Below, in pieces: positions 1 to 7,674 of a stretch of DNA of 64,000 nt. Below the pieces are notes generated by a model. The model did not search any database. It had not been told where the DNA came from and saw only the letters and a program-made list of their open reading frames with translations. The DNA is from CAZUZS01 sp964624795 (GTDB taxonomy: Bacteria > Calditrichota > Calditrichia > RBG-13-44-9), in assembly GCA_964624795.1 (NCBI GenBank), contig CAZUZS010000011.1, positions 1 through 64,000 on the forward strand, in the 5' to 3' direction. Each line of letters begins with the position of its first letter. Position 1 is the stretch's first letter. The translations under genes were made by a program, and so were the position numbers.

Positions 1-323
1 CACACAGACCAGTATTCCGCCGGCTCAGCGAAGGGATTGGCGTATTTCACCCGCGCTCCCCTTTGCACCAGCAACGATTGGCCGGCATTCAGCGCCACCA
101 TTTCTCCATCAGTTTCCACCTGCTTGCGGCCGGAAATGAGGATGGTAATCTCATCAAACTGCGGCGTCTGGTGCGGCTCTTCCCATCCCGGCGGGGCAAT
201 CATGTGAGCAATGCTGAACTGCCCACTGCCGGTGCTAGCAATGCCGAAATGCTCCTCAATTGTTTTGTTTCCCGGTACCGGAATCCGAGCCGGCGCTTTT
301 TGCAGAAAATATTTTCTCATCAT
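1..323 (-). CDS. Cupin-domain protein, 3' end beyond left edge
   Basis: The minus strand is open from ATG at 323 to the window edge, about 107 codons, and is not closed by a stop inside the window. The translation starts MRKYFLQKAPARIP and contains a PHQTPQFDE stretch followed by ITILISGRKQVETDGE and a GQSLLVQRGARV stretch, the pattern of a small single-domain cupin (metal-binding beta-barrel). A purine-rich GAAGAGAG lies just upstream of two adjacent in-frame ATG codons (323 and 320). No signal peptide is visible. The substrate cannot be told: small cupins include isomerases, dioxygenases and ligand-binding regulators. It is divergent from the ATP-grasp gene at 481. Confidence 0.75.
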   Translation of the reverse strand, partial: MMRKYFLQKAPARIPVPGNKTIEEHFGIASTGSGQFSIAHMIAPPGWEEPHQTPQFDEITILISGRKQVETDGEMVALNAGQSLLVQRGARVKYANPFAEPAEYWSV

Positions 324-459
324 TCATCTCTCTTCATCGAATTGTTTTGTAATTCGTGAAAAAGCTGTTATCTTTACCGCGGTTTAAAAGCATTTTTGAT
401 AATACCAATGATTAAAATAAGTATGTGCGGCCGCGTATCCAAAGATTTCTTTAGAAGGT

Positions 460-479
460 CGATCAGGATATTCTGATCG
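460..479. promoter_or_regulatory. Perfect inverted repeat directly before the ATP-grasp start
   Basis: CGATCAG-GATATT-CTGATCG is a perfect 7+7 inverted repeat with a 6-base loop that ends one base before the ATG at 481. As DNA it could be an operator. As RNA it would fold between a weak AAGG (455-458) and the start codon and could hinder initiation. Function is inference. Confidence 0.4.
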
Positions 480-480
480 T

Positions 481-1446
481 ATGGGAAATCACGTAGTTTC
501 CGTCGCTGATTATCGAGACCTCGAAATGGCCTTAAAAAACATATATGATTTTGCCATCACCATCGATTGGGAATATGATTGGGATTTTGCCAGAATGCTG
601 GAAATAGCGGCCCAGGCTCTCGGTTTGACAACCTACATCGTTTCCCCCGAAATTTTAGAGGATGTGTACCGCAAACTGACCCAAAATGAAATCTCCTTCC
701 GATTCCTGTTGGATCGGGCCAGCGACACCTCGCCGGAATTCTGCAAATTACAAAAATTTGTTATTGAAAATAATGGCGGCGTTTTCGAGCCGGCAGAAAG
801 CCTGCGCTGGGCATCCGATAAAGCCACCATGCACCTGGAATTCATATCCAGGGGATTACACACGCCTTACACCATTATCCTCCCGCCGGTGGATTCCATC
901 GAACATTACACGCTGACACTGGACGACCTGACCCACCTGGGCCGCCCTTTCATCATCAAACCCGCTAACACCACCGGCGGTGGGATCGGTGTGGTAAACG
1001 GCGCGGAAACTTTGCAGGATGTGCTTACTGCCAGGCAAGAATACCGGACTGATAAATATCTTTTGCAGGAAAAAGTTAAACCGCTGGAAGCCGAAGACAG
1101 GCGCTTCTGGTTCCGGGGCTTCTATACCTGCGGGATGGTGCAGTGTGCGTGGTGGAACGACCTGAATCACCGCTACCGGCAGCTTGCGGTGAATGAGATT
1201 CAAAATTTCAAACTGAAAAAGCTTTTTACAATTGTCAGGCAAATTGCCGAGATCTGCAAACTGCATTTTTTTTCCACTGAAATTGCACTGACTCCTGACG
1301 GCGATTTTATTATTGTTGATTATGTGAACGACTCCTGCGACATGCGGCTGCAGTCGCGGGCCGCGGACGGCGTGCCCGACGCAATTGTGAGACGGATTGC
1401 AGATAAGATTTCGCGCTACGTGAAGCGGCAGTTGAAAGGTGGCTAA
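481..1446 (+). CDS. ATP-grasp protein, RimK/peptide-ligase-like
   Basis: A 321-residue protein with an ATP-grasp core. The nucleotide loop is seen as FIIKPANTTGGGIGVV (residues 157-172, K160), then QEKV near 196-199, and the magnesium-binding end as STEIAL (E267) and VDYVND (D280, N283). ATP-grasp enzymes join a carboxylate to an amine or thiol through an acyl phosphate. The N-terminal ~120 residues carry no motif I recognise. It stands alone on the plus strand and converges on the NSS transporter operon, overlapping the small partner gene by four bases. The ATG at 481 follows a strong inverted repeat and lacks a good Shine-Dalgarno; ATG 526 is an alternative start. Substrate unknown. Confidence 0.7.
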   Translation: MGNHVVSVADYRDLEMALKNIYDFAITIDWEYDWDFARMLEIAAQALGLTTYIVSPEILEDVYRKLTQNEISFRFLLDRASDTSPEFCKLQKFVIENNGGVFEPAESLRWASDKATMHLEFISRGLHTPYTIILPPVDSIEHYTLTLDDLTHLGRPFIIKPANTTGGGIGVVNGAETLQDVLTARQEYRTDKYLLQEKVKPLEAEDRRFWFRGFYTCGMVQCAWWNDLNHRYRQLAVNEIQNFKLKKLFTIVRQIAEICKLHFFSTEIALTPDGDFIIVDYVNDSCDMRLQSRAADGVPDAIVRRIADKISRYVKRQLKGG

Positions 1447-1553
1447 TCCCGTTTCTTTGAAGGAGCTTTCAGCACCTTTCGAAAAAAGTAGATGGTGATC
1501 AAAGTGACTGCTCCCTGCACAATCACCATTGTCCAAAATGCCAGATTTGTCAT
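1443..1553 (-). CDS. 36-residue single-helix partner of NSS transporter (MetS-like)
   Basis: A 36-codon frame starts with ATG at 1553, overlapping the stop of the transporter gene as ATGA. The translation begins MTNLAFWTMVIVQGAVTLI, runs through a single hydrophobic helix (about residues 4-24) and ends in a basic tail KVLKAPSKKRD. This is the layout of MetS, the small subunit required by the Corynebacterium NSS methionine/alanine importer MetPS (established family knowledge). The same arrangement recurs at the second NSS gene in this window, which supports that it is real. A role as transporter subunit is inference. It ends inside the last codons of the convergent ATP-grasp gene. Confidence 0.7.
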   Translation of the reverse strand: MTNLAFWTMVIVQGAVTLITIYFFRKVLKAPSKKRD

Positions 1554-3220
1554 TGCTGGATTCTCCCTTCTTGCCCGTTTATTTCCATATCCTGCGATTC
1601 ATTTTGCCTGCCGGTTACGCGCTTCACCATTATAGCAATGCTTAAAAATGCCAGTGTCAACAACACCCGCGACATATCGATGATAAAGATTTTTGTTACC
1701 CGGCCGTTAATAAACCACCTTGTATCCGTCTCGTGCAGATGCAGCACCTGGCTCACCAGGCTGCTGGCATCAAACGTCCAGCCGCGGCCCGAAAACAGTT
1801 GCCGGAAAGCCGCCCCCCACTGCCCGCCCGCCGGTTCAATCAGGGAGCCAACAAAAACCGCCAGAATAAACAGGGTAGTCACATATTTGATCACATACTT
1901 GAAAAATCGAGGCACCCGGATGTCCGCGCCTTCGGTGATTTGCTTCCAGCCATTGTCGATATCGAATACCCATGCAAAAAGAATGACTTCCACCAGCGCA
2001 AAGAAGACTAACGAGACGGTGCCGGTCCAGTAATCATATTCATCAAATACTCCTTGTTGAAAAAAGAGTATCGTCGGCAGGGCCAGCAGCAGAATGAACA
2101 GGCCAAAGCTGTAAGCGGATTTTTTCCTGCCCCATTTGAATTCGTCCTGCATCATGGCCATCCAGGGTGTGCCAAACGCCAGGGATGAGGTGATTCCGGC
2201 AAAAAACAGCAGCCCGAACCACAGCACACCGGCCAGCGCCGCCAGAAACGGTCCCCATTGCTGAAACAAGTAGGGCATGGTTTTGAAGCCCATCATGAAA
2301 CCGGCGTTGTCCTTCACCCAGTCCAGCCCCATATAGCCAACCGCGATTGGAATGACGATGGACGCACCCAACACCACTTCCACGAATTCATTCATCCAGC
2401 CGGCGGACATGGCGTTCAGCGCAACATCCTCCCGGCTGTCCAGGTAAGAAGCATAGCAGATAATGGTGCCCATACCCAAAGATAGCGTAAAAAAGATTTG
2501 TCCGGCGGCAGCCAGCCACACACTGGGATTGGCGAGCGATTCAAACTGCGGCTGCCACAAAAAATTCAACCCCACCGCCGCACTGTAATGGGCTGCTTCC
2601 ACACCCTGTCGCAAGGTCACTGCCCGGATGGCGAGCAAAATGCCGAAAAGAATGAGAATCGGCATTCCAATCTTTGCTGCCCGCTCGATTCCCTTGCTCA
2701 AGCCCTGCGACAAAATCCAGATATTGATAACCAGCGTCAGCAGGAAAAACAAGATTGCTACCACCGGAAAATTGATCATCCCCGGATTAATGTTGACGTA
2801 GCGATTGAAAAATCCGATCACAGCATTTTCGGTGAAACCGTTAAAGCTGCCCAGAATGGAGAAGATGGCAAAAGAGAGCGTCCACGATTCGATATAGACA
2901 TAGTACGCTCCCACTCCCAGATTGGAAAAGACGCCAAAAACACCAAAATATTTCCAGAATCTTCCTTTTGCCATTTTGTCGAAAATGAAGGGAGAAGAAT
3001 GTTTGCCAAAACGGCTTCCAAATTTCCCAATTCCCCATTCCACCCATAGCAAAGGCAATCCCATCAGCAGAAACGAAATGAGGTACGGAATGATAAAAGC
3101 GCCGCCCCCGTTGCGAATTGCCTGAACAGGAAAACGCAGGAAATTGCCCAACCCCACTGCATTGCCGGCCATCGCCAGAATCAGGCCAACCCGCGAACCC
3201 CATGAATTCTTTTCTTCCAT
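1550..3220 (-). CDS. Sodium:neurotransmitter symporter (NSS) family transporter
   Basis: A 556-residue inner-membrane protein of the LeuT/NSS family, which uses the sodium gradient to import amino acids or similar solutes. The first helix carries the family hallmark AMAGNAVGLGNFLRFPV, the unwound segment that binds Na+ and substrate, and about twelve hydrophobic stretches follow. The reading frame extends 26 codons further upstream, but I choose ATG 3220 because AGGGGAGGGAA sits just before it and the protein then starts MEEKNSWGSR, as in the family. The 3' end overlaps a 36-residue partner gene by ATGA. Substrate cannot be read from sequence; amino acids or a product of the nearby amine/peptide cluster are possible. 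Confidence 0.9.
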   Translation of the reverse strand: MEEKNSWGSRVGLILAMAGNAVGLGNFLRFPVQAIRNGGGAFIIPYLISFLLMGLPLLWVEWGIGKFGSRFGKHSSPFIFDKMAKGRFWKYFGVFGVFSNLGVGAYYVYIESWTLSFAIFSILGSFNGFTENAVIGFFNRYVNINPGMINFPVVAILFFLLTLVINIWILSQGLSKGIERAAKIGMPILILFGILLAIRAVTLRQGVEAAHYSAAVGLNFLWQPQFESLANPSVWLAAAGQIFFTLSLGMGTIICYASYLDSREDVALNAMSAGWMNEFVEVVLGASIVIPIAVGYMGLDWVKDNAGFMMGFKTMPYLFQQWGPFLAALAGVLWFGLLFFAGITSSLAFGTPWMAMMQDEFKWGRKKSAYSFGLFILLLALPTILFFQQGVFDEYDYWTGTVSLVFFALVEVILFAWVFDIDNGWKQITEGADIRVPRFFKYVIKYVTTLFILAVFVGSLIEPAGGQWGAAFRQLFSGRGWTFDASSLVSQVLHLHETDTRWFINGRVTKIFIIDMSRVLLTLAFLSIAIMVKRVTGRQNESQDMEINGQEGRIQQ

Positions 3221-3770
3221 TCGGTTCCCTCCCCTCTGTAATTGTCGATAAAGACATTCTACTCCCAAAATCAAAAAAGGAGCCAATTCGTGCATCAATA
3301 GCCCAAATAGTGCCGAATCTTTATTTTGACCTTAGCGTGAGCCACGCCTTCGGAATGATCTCTTCCCATCTTGGCTTTGCGCACACCAAAATTATCCTGG
3401 GTGAAGGATTGCCAGGTTTGTTGGCTCTTTCGGCCACGTTGATTGAAATGAATTATCCGCAATTCTCAACCGCCCCCTTATTCCCCATCCTTGCGAAGGA
3501 GGGGGTGAGGCGATTGTTACCCGCCGTCCTACTGTTGTCGAGAAAACATAATTAAACGTCTAGCCCCTTAAAGGAGGGAATGGAAATGGTGACCTTTTTT
3601 TAGAATCCCATTCATTCTCAAAATCGATGAATCATCTTTTATTTGAATTTTATTTGCCGTAATTTATGCGAAATACTGGGATGGCAACACGACGAATGAA
3701 TAAATGCAGAAACTTCAATTTCTGCCGGGCGAACCGGTAGACAACTCCGGGTGAGTCGAAAGTAAAAAAA
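3221..3770. other. Divergent intergenic region, 550 bp
   Basis: Lies between the NSS transporter (-) and the histidine kinase (+) and must hold promoters for both. An open plus-strand frame at 3118-3555 overlaps the start of the transporter gene and gives a proline/leucine-rich translation with no family resemblance, so I do not call it. I see no tRNA, strong hairpin or repeat. Confidence 0.5.
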
Positions 3771-5327
3771 ATGAAAGATATTGCGCGCCTCATCCAATCG
3801 CGGCAAAATGAATTGGCCGAAACCGCACTGGAAACGCTTTTTACCTCAAAAGTGGTTACTAATATTGATCTTTCGGAAGAGGCCTGTCTGGAAATCCTTA
3901 AGGGTACTTTTTCACAACTCCAGCGCGATCTGACCCCGGCCAACGCCAAGGCCAAAGGATATAATCTGGCGCAGTACTACCTGAAAACCTTTCAGAAGGT
4001 TCCGAAACTAAGACAAAACTTTCATGCCCAGTTGGCTATTCTCGGAATCGCGCGGGTGGTTCTCAACCATTTTTTGGTGCACTCCGCACAAGCCGGCTCA
4101 GAAAATTTCCAGGTTCGTTTGGAGAAAATCCAGAAAATTTTTGACCATTCACTGATTTCCCTGGGAGAATGGTGGGGTCAGATCTACAACGAATTGAGGC
4201 AGAAAGATCGGCAGTTGATCGATGAACTGAATGTGGTGAAGAACGATTTGCAGCACCAGTTGAACGTGATTTATCAGATCTTAAAAGAATCGCCGGTAGG
4301 GGCAGCGGATTGCGACGAGAAATTTACTGTCTTGCATTGGAATCCGATGGCGGTGCGTCTTACCGGCTACCAGCCGGCCGATATCTTAAAGAAAAGCATA
4401 TTGAATATTTTCACCGGTAAATCCCGCAATCGCCTGCTGCAGAAATTGCAGTCTGACCGAAGGAAAATAACCAATTTGCGGCTTCACATCCAGCCGCAAA
4501 CCGGGGCGCCTTTTCCGGCGCTGGTTTCGTTGAGCAAGATTCGAGCAGTTCATCCGGGAAATATTTTCTATGTCATTAATTTTCAGGAAATCAACAACCC
4601 GGCAGATTTTCGCGTCGGGAGCCACCGCCTGAACCAGCTCACAACTATTAACCGCCTCACCAGCGCCATAATGCACGATGTCCGCAACCCGGTGAATTCC
4701 ATCGGGCTGAACATGGAGTTGCTTGAAGATCTCTTTCAGCGGGAAAATGTGACGCTTTCCCCGGCGATTCACGAAACTATTAACCGGGTGCATCGCGACA
4801 TAGACCAGCTCGGCCGCAACCTCAACCAATACCTGACATACACAACATTAAACGAGCTGAATCCCGAGCCGCTTAACCTGACACTTCGGCTTAAATCATT
4901 TATTGAGGAGTTGCGGGTAGAAACATTGCGTCCCGGCGTACCGATCCATTTCAGATCCGGCAGCGAAGAAACCTGGATTCAGGGCGACTGGCTTCAGTTG
5001 CAGCGGGTATTTCGTAATATGCTCCAAAATGCTGCCGAAGCGATTTCGGGAGAAGGGGAGATCCGGATCGATGTCCGGCAGCGAAACAACCGGATTACAC
5101 TAAGAATAGAGGATAATGGGACGGGAATAACCCCGCAGGAAAAAGAAAAGATATTTTCTCCCTTCTATACTTCGAAAAAGAGCGGGACCGGCCTGGGGCT
5201 CTACATTGCAAGAGAAATTGTTCTGGCCCACCGTGGCAGGATCAGGTGTCACTCGATGCCGGGGAAAGGCACAACATTTTCCCTAAGTTTTCCGGCATTC
5301 AAAAACGATGGAGAAATAGGCAATTAG
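3771..5327 (+). CDS. PAS-domain sensor histidine kinase
   Basis: A 518-residue, apparently soluble kinase. Residues 1-145 form an alpha-helical domain without a motif I recognise. A PAS fold follows (about 165-275, LKESPVGAADCDEKFTVLHW onward). The HisKA helix carries the phosphorylated histidine in AIMHDVRNPVNS (H302), and the ATPase domain shows NMLQNAAEAI (N420), IEDNGTGI (448-453) and SGTGLGLYIA (471-480). It should phosphorylate the NtrC-type regulator encoded 0.46 kb downstream (inference from order). No transmembrane segment is visible, so the signal is probably cytoplasmic. The Shine-Dalgarno before ATG 3771 is weak. It starts an all-plus-strand run that leads into the amine/peptide gene cluster. 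Confidence 0.88.
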   Translation: MKDIARLIQSRQNELAETALETLFTSKVVTNIDLSEEACLEILKGTFSQLQRDLTPANAKAKGYNLAQYYLKTFQKVPKLRQNFHAQLAILGIARVVLNHFLVHSAQAGSENFQVRLEKIQKIFDHSLISLGEWWGQIYNELRQKDRQLIDELNVVKNDLQHQLNVIYQILKESPVGAADCDEKFTVLHWNPMAVRLTGYQPADILKKSILNIFTGKSRNRLLQKLQSDRRKITNLRLHIQPQTGAPFPALVSLSKIRAVHPGNIFYVINFQEINNPADFRVGSHRLNQLTTINRLTSAIMHDVRNPVNSIGLNMELLEDLFQRENVTLSPAIHETINRVHRDIDQLGRNLNQYLTYTTLNELNPEPLNLTLRLKSFIEELRVETLRPGVPIHFRSGSEETWIQGDWLQLQRVFRNMLQNAAEAISGEGEIRIDVRQRNNRITLRIEDNGTGITPQEKEKIFSPFYTSKKSGTGLGLYIAREIVLAHRGRIRCHSMPGKGTTFSLSFPAFKNDGEIGN

Positions 5328-5349
5328 CTTGACTGTTGTGGTGTTGTCT

Positions 5350-5375
5350 GACAGGATAAACATGATGAACAAGAT
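5350..5375 (-). repeat. ATCCTGT-type dispersed repeat, copy 1
   Basis: Read on the minus strand this is a run of related units: TTGTTCATCATGTTTATCCT followed by GTC. The same TTTATCCTGTC/TTAATCCTGTC core occurs at 5756-5776 and 19391-19410, always between genes. I believe similar runs are common in intergenic DNA of some environmental genomes, but that is from memory. Confidence 0.45.
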
Positions 5376-5755
5376 CAGACTGTTCGCGGCGCTGGTGCTG
5401 ATAGAAGATTTATCCGGTCAATCCAGACAGGTATTTCAACCTTAAGTTAAGGCAACCGATTTTAAGATGACCACTCTAAAAATAAATATCACCGGCTTTC
5501 ATCAAAAGTAAAAGGGAAAGCCTGACAATAAATTATGCGGGACTTAGACACCCAAATAGCTTAGGGCTAATGAACCATTCGAATCAGGTTTAAAAGTGTG
5601 CTTAGAGGGCTTCGAAACTCAAAAAACGGTCCAATTATTGAGGCGTGGAAAAAGGTGAAAGCAACACTTTTTTATAATCAATAATATTAGAGACAGCGGA
5701 TTTTGGAGGCACAACAAAAACAAACCATGATGGACCGGATTAAAGGAATCCCGTT

Positions 5756-5776
5756 GATCCGGTTAATCCTGTCAAA
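5756..5776 (+). repeat. ATCCTGT-type dispersed repeat, copy 2
   Basis: GATCCGGTTAATCCTGTC lies just before the NtrC-type gene and matches copies 1 and 3 in the TAATCCTGTC / TTATCCTGTC core. Function unknown. Confidence 0.45.
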
Positions 5777-5784
5777 CAGAAAGT

Positions 5785-7149
5785 TTGAGCATTTCAATGA
5801 ATGATTTAAAGATCTTAATTGTGGATGATGAAATCGATACGTTGCAGGCATTAAAAATTGGCCTGGAGGAAACCGGCGGCCAAATTGCCGCCACGCCTAC
5901 TCGAAATGAAGCAATAGATTTGCTCAAAAGGGATAGGATCGACATTGTCATCACCGATCTTCGGTTAAAAGACGGTTCCGGCCTTGAAATTCTGGAATTT
6001 ATCCAGGAAAACAACTGGCAAATACCGGTTATCATTATCACTGCTTACGGGTCGGTAGAATCGGCGATCGAAGCAATCCGCGGCGGCGCCTACGACTACA
6101 TAGTCAAACCGTTCCGTTTGGGAGACTTGAAACGCATTCTCTCACGGCTGAAAGAGATGATCCTGCTCCGGCGGGAGAATGAACAACTCAGGCAAAGACT
6201 TAAGCTCGAGCCGGAAACCGCGCAATTGATCGGCGTTCATCCTCGTTTTAAACAGATCCTGGAATTTATCAGGCAAATTGCCCCATCCCGGAGTACGGTG
6301 CTAATCACCGGGGAAACCGGAACCGGAAAAGAAGTTGCAGCAGTTTCCATCCACAAAATGAGCCCTCGCTTTAACAAGCCATTCGTCAAAATAAATTGCG
6401 GTGCCATTCCGGAAAACCTGTTAGAGGCGGAACTGTTTGGATACGAGCGGGGCGCCTTTACCGGTGCCGTGAAACAAAAGAAAGGCAAGATAGAAACTGC
6501 CGATGGCGGAAGCCTATTTCTGGATGAAATCGGAGAGCTGACCCTTCCCATGCAGGTCAAACTGCTGCGGGTGCTTCAAAACGGAGAATTTGAACGGCTG
6601 GGATCAACCACCCCCCGGAAGGCAGATGTCCGTTTCATTGCCGCGACCAACATCGATCTGGAAGAACGGGTCCGGTCCGGCAAATTCAGGGACGATCTGT
6701 TTTACCGGCTGAATGTCATCACCATCCACATGCCGGCATTGCGGGAGCGCCAGGATGATATCCCCTACCTGGCACAGCATTTTATCGAAAAATTCAATAA
6801 GCTGAACGAAAAGCAGGTTCAGGCCATCGACCCCGAGGTGTTGAAAAAAATGATGCTGTACCCCTGGCGGGGCAATATCCGGGAACTTGAAAACATGATC
6901 GAGCGGGCAGTAGTTCTGTGCCAGAACGACAGCTTAAAACTGCATCATTTTCCCGTACTGGCTTCGGGGCTGGAAGATATGCAGCAAGACATTCCTGTGC
7001 AGGTGGGAATGTCATTGGCCGAGATCGAAAAAGCAGCAATTCAGCGGACGCTGCAACACAACGGTTTTGACAAACAAAAAACCGCCCGGCAATTGCAGAT
7101 TGGCCTGGCAACCCTGTATCGCAAAATAAAGGAATACGGGCTGGAATAG
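5785..7149 (+). CDS. NtrC-family sigma54-dependent response regulator
   Basis: A 454-residue activator with three domains: receiver (1-125, phosphoacceptor D58 in VITDLR, K108 in VKPF), AAA+ sigma54 domain (about 145-385, Walker A GETGTGKE, GAFTGA loop ERGAFTGAV near 221-229, Walker B SLFLDEIGE) and a C-terminal Fis-type helix-turn-helix (QKTARQLQIGLATLYRKI). Phosphorylation lets it remodel sigma54 RNA polymerase at -24/-12 promoters. The frame opens with TTG 5785; ATG 5797 gives MNDLKILIVDDE and is equally likely, as neither has a clear Shine-Dalgarno. Its partner is probably the kinase at 3771. A palindrome and a -24/-12-like site just downstream suggest it controls the following cluster (inference). 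Confidence 0.9.
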   Translation: MSISMNDLKILIVDDEIDTLQALKIGLEETGGQIAATPTRNEAIDLLKRDRIDIVITDLRLKDGSGLEILEFIQENNWQIPVIIITAYGSVESAIEAIRGGAYDYIVKPFRLGDLKRILSRLKEMILLRRENEQLRQRLKLEPETAQLIGVHPRFKQILEFIRQIAPSRSTVLITGETGTGKEVAAVSIHKMSPRFNKPFVKINCGAIPENLLEAELFGYERGAFTGAVKQKKGKIETADGGSLFLDEIGELTLPMQVKLLRVLQNGEFERLGSTTPRKADVRFIAATNIDLEERVRSGKFRDDLFYRLNVITIHMPALRERQDDIPYLAQHFIEKFNKLNEKQVQAIDPEVLKKMMLYPWRGNIRELENMIERAVVLCQNDSLKLHHFPVLASGLEDMQQDIPVQVGMSLAEIEKAAIQRTLQHNGFDKQKTARQLQIGLATLYRKIKEYGLE

Positions 7150-7274
7150 GCATGTTCGGCATATTGCCTCTCCAGTCCCAACGCAGGTAGTCTCACTCTC
7201 GTTTCTTTTTCATTTTGACAATATTTCCAGCCGCACACCCCCCTTTATTCTCAATATGATAATCGGAATAACAG

Positions 7275-7289
7275 AAATGCGGTGCATTT
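7275..7289. promoter_or_regulatory. Palindrome, candidate upstream activator site
   Basis: AAATGC-GGT-GCATTT is a perfect 6+6 inverted repeat 107 bp (centre to centre of elements, roughly) before a -24/-12-like site. This is the usual distance for NtrC-class enhancer sites, and an NtrC-class gene ends 125 bp upstream. Binding is inference. Confidence 0.4.
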
Positions 7290-7388
7290 TTTCATTTTGA
7301 AAATCCTGATGCTAATAATCGCTGTCCGGCACTACCTCAATTTACACAAGCCCCATATTTATAACACATTACACATTCTCATTTAGAC

Positions 7389-7404
7389 TGGCATGAAGGT
7401 TGAT
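7389..7404 (+). promoter_or_regulatory. Sigma54-like -24/-12 candidate
   Basis: TGGCATGAAGGTTGAT matches the -24 half of the sigma54 consensus (TGGCAC) with correct spacing, but has GA in place of the conserved GC at -12. It lies 35 bp before the lipoprotein ATG at 7439. The same GG-N10-GA form occurs at 52562. Only a candidate. Confidence 0.35.
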
Positions 7405-7438
7405 GCTAAAATATAAATTTTAACTAGGGAGAAGAACT

Positions 7439-7624
7439 ATGTATCGTATTTTTTTGATTTTGCTAATGGCACTGTTCCTGTTTGGCGCCGGGTGTAAAAA
7501 AGCCGAAAAAGCTCAAACCGGGCAACAGCAGATGAAAAGCGATTCCACGATGACGGATACCAGTGCGTATGATACGACCGGTGCCGATACCGCCGCCTAC
7601 GATTCCTCTTATTATGAAGAATAG
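7439..7624 (+). CDS. Small lipoprotein, unknown function
   Basis: A 61-residue protein: a hydrophobic signal peptide (MYRIFLILLMALFLFG) ends in a lipobox-like GAGC with the lipidated cysteine at residue 19, followed by a lysine-rich stretch and a tail rich in Asp, Thr, Ser and Tyr ending YDSSYYEE. AGGGAGAAG precedes the ATG. It is the first gene after the candidate sigma54 promoter and lies 50 bp before the first ligase gene. The tail is low-complexity and probably disordered. No function can be assigned; it may be a surface or periplasmic accessory of the pathway or an unrelated lipoprotein. Confidence 0.7.
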   Translation: MYRIFLILLMALFLFGAGCKKAEKAQTGQQQMKSDSTMTDTSAYDTTGADTAAYDSSYYEE

Positions 7625-7674
7625 ATTTCTCTTTGCAATCCAGAATCAATGAAATAAATAGCGGAAAACCAGGG

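Larger units (their letters stand above)
5328..5784. other. Intergenic region between kinase and regulator, 457 bp
   Basis: Unusually long for a kinase-regulator pair. It contains two members of an ATCCTGT-type repeat in opposite orientations near its two ends (5350-5375 and 5756-5776) and many stop codons in all frames. I see no credible gene. The regulator may therefore have its own promoter. Confidence 0.5.

Noticed and set aside
63..359. 98-codon plus-strand frame at the left edge
   Set aside because: Antisense to a clear cupin reading on the minus strand; its own translation has no family features.
856..1536. 226-codon minus-strand frame
   Set aside because: Shadow of the ATP-grasp gene; composition rich in His/Arg/Pro, no motif, overlaps the microprotein.
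3118..3555. 145-codon plus-strand frame
   Set aside because: Overlaps the start of the NSS gene, no ribosome site and no recognisable fold.
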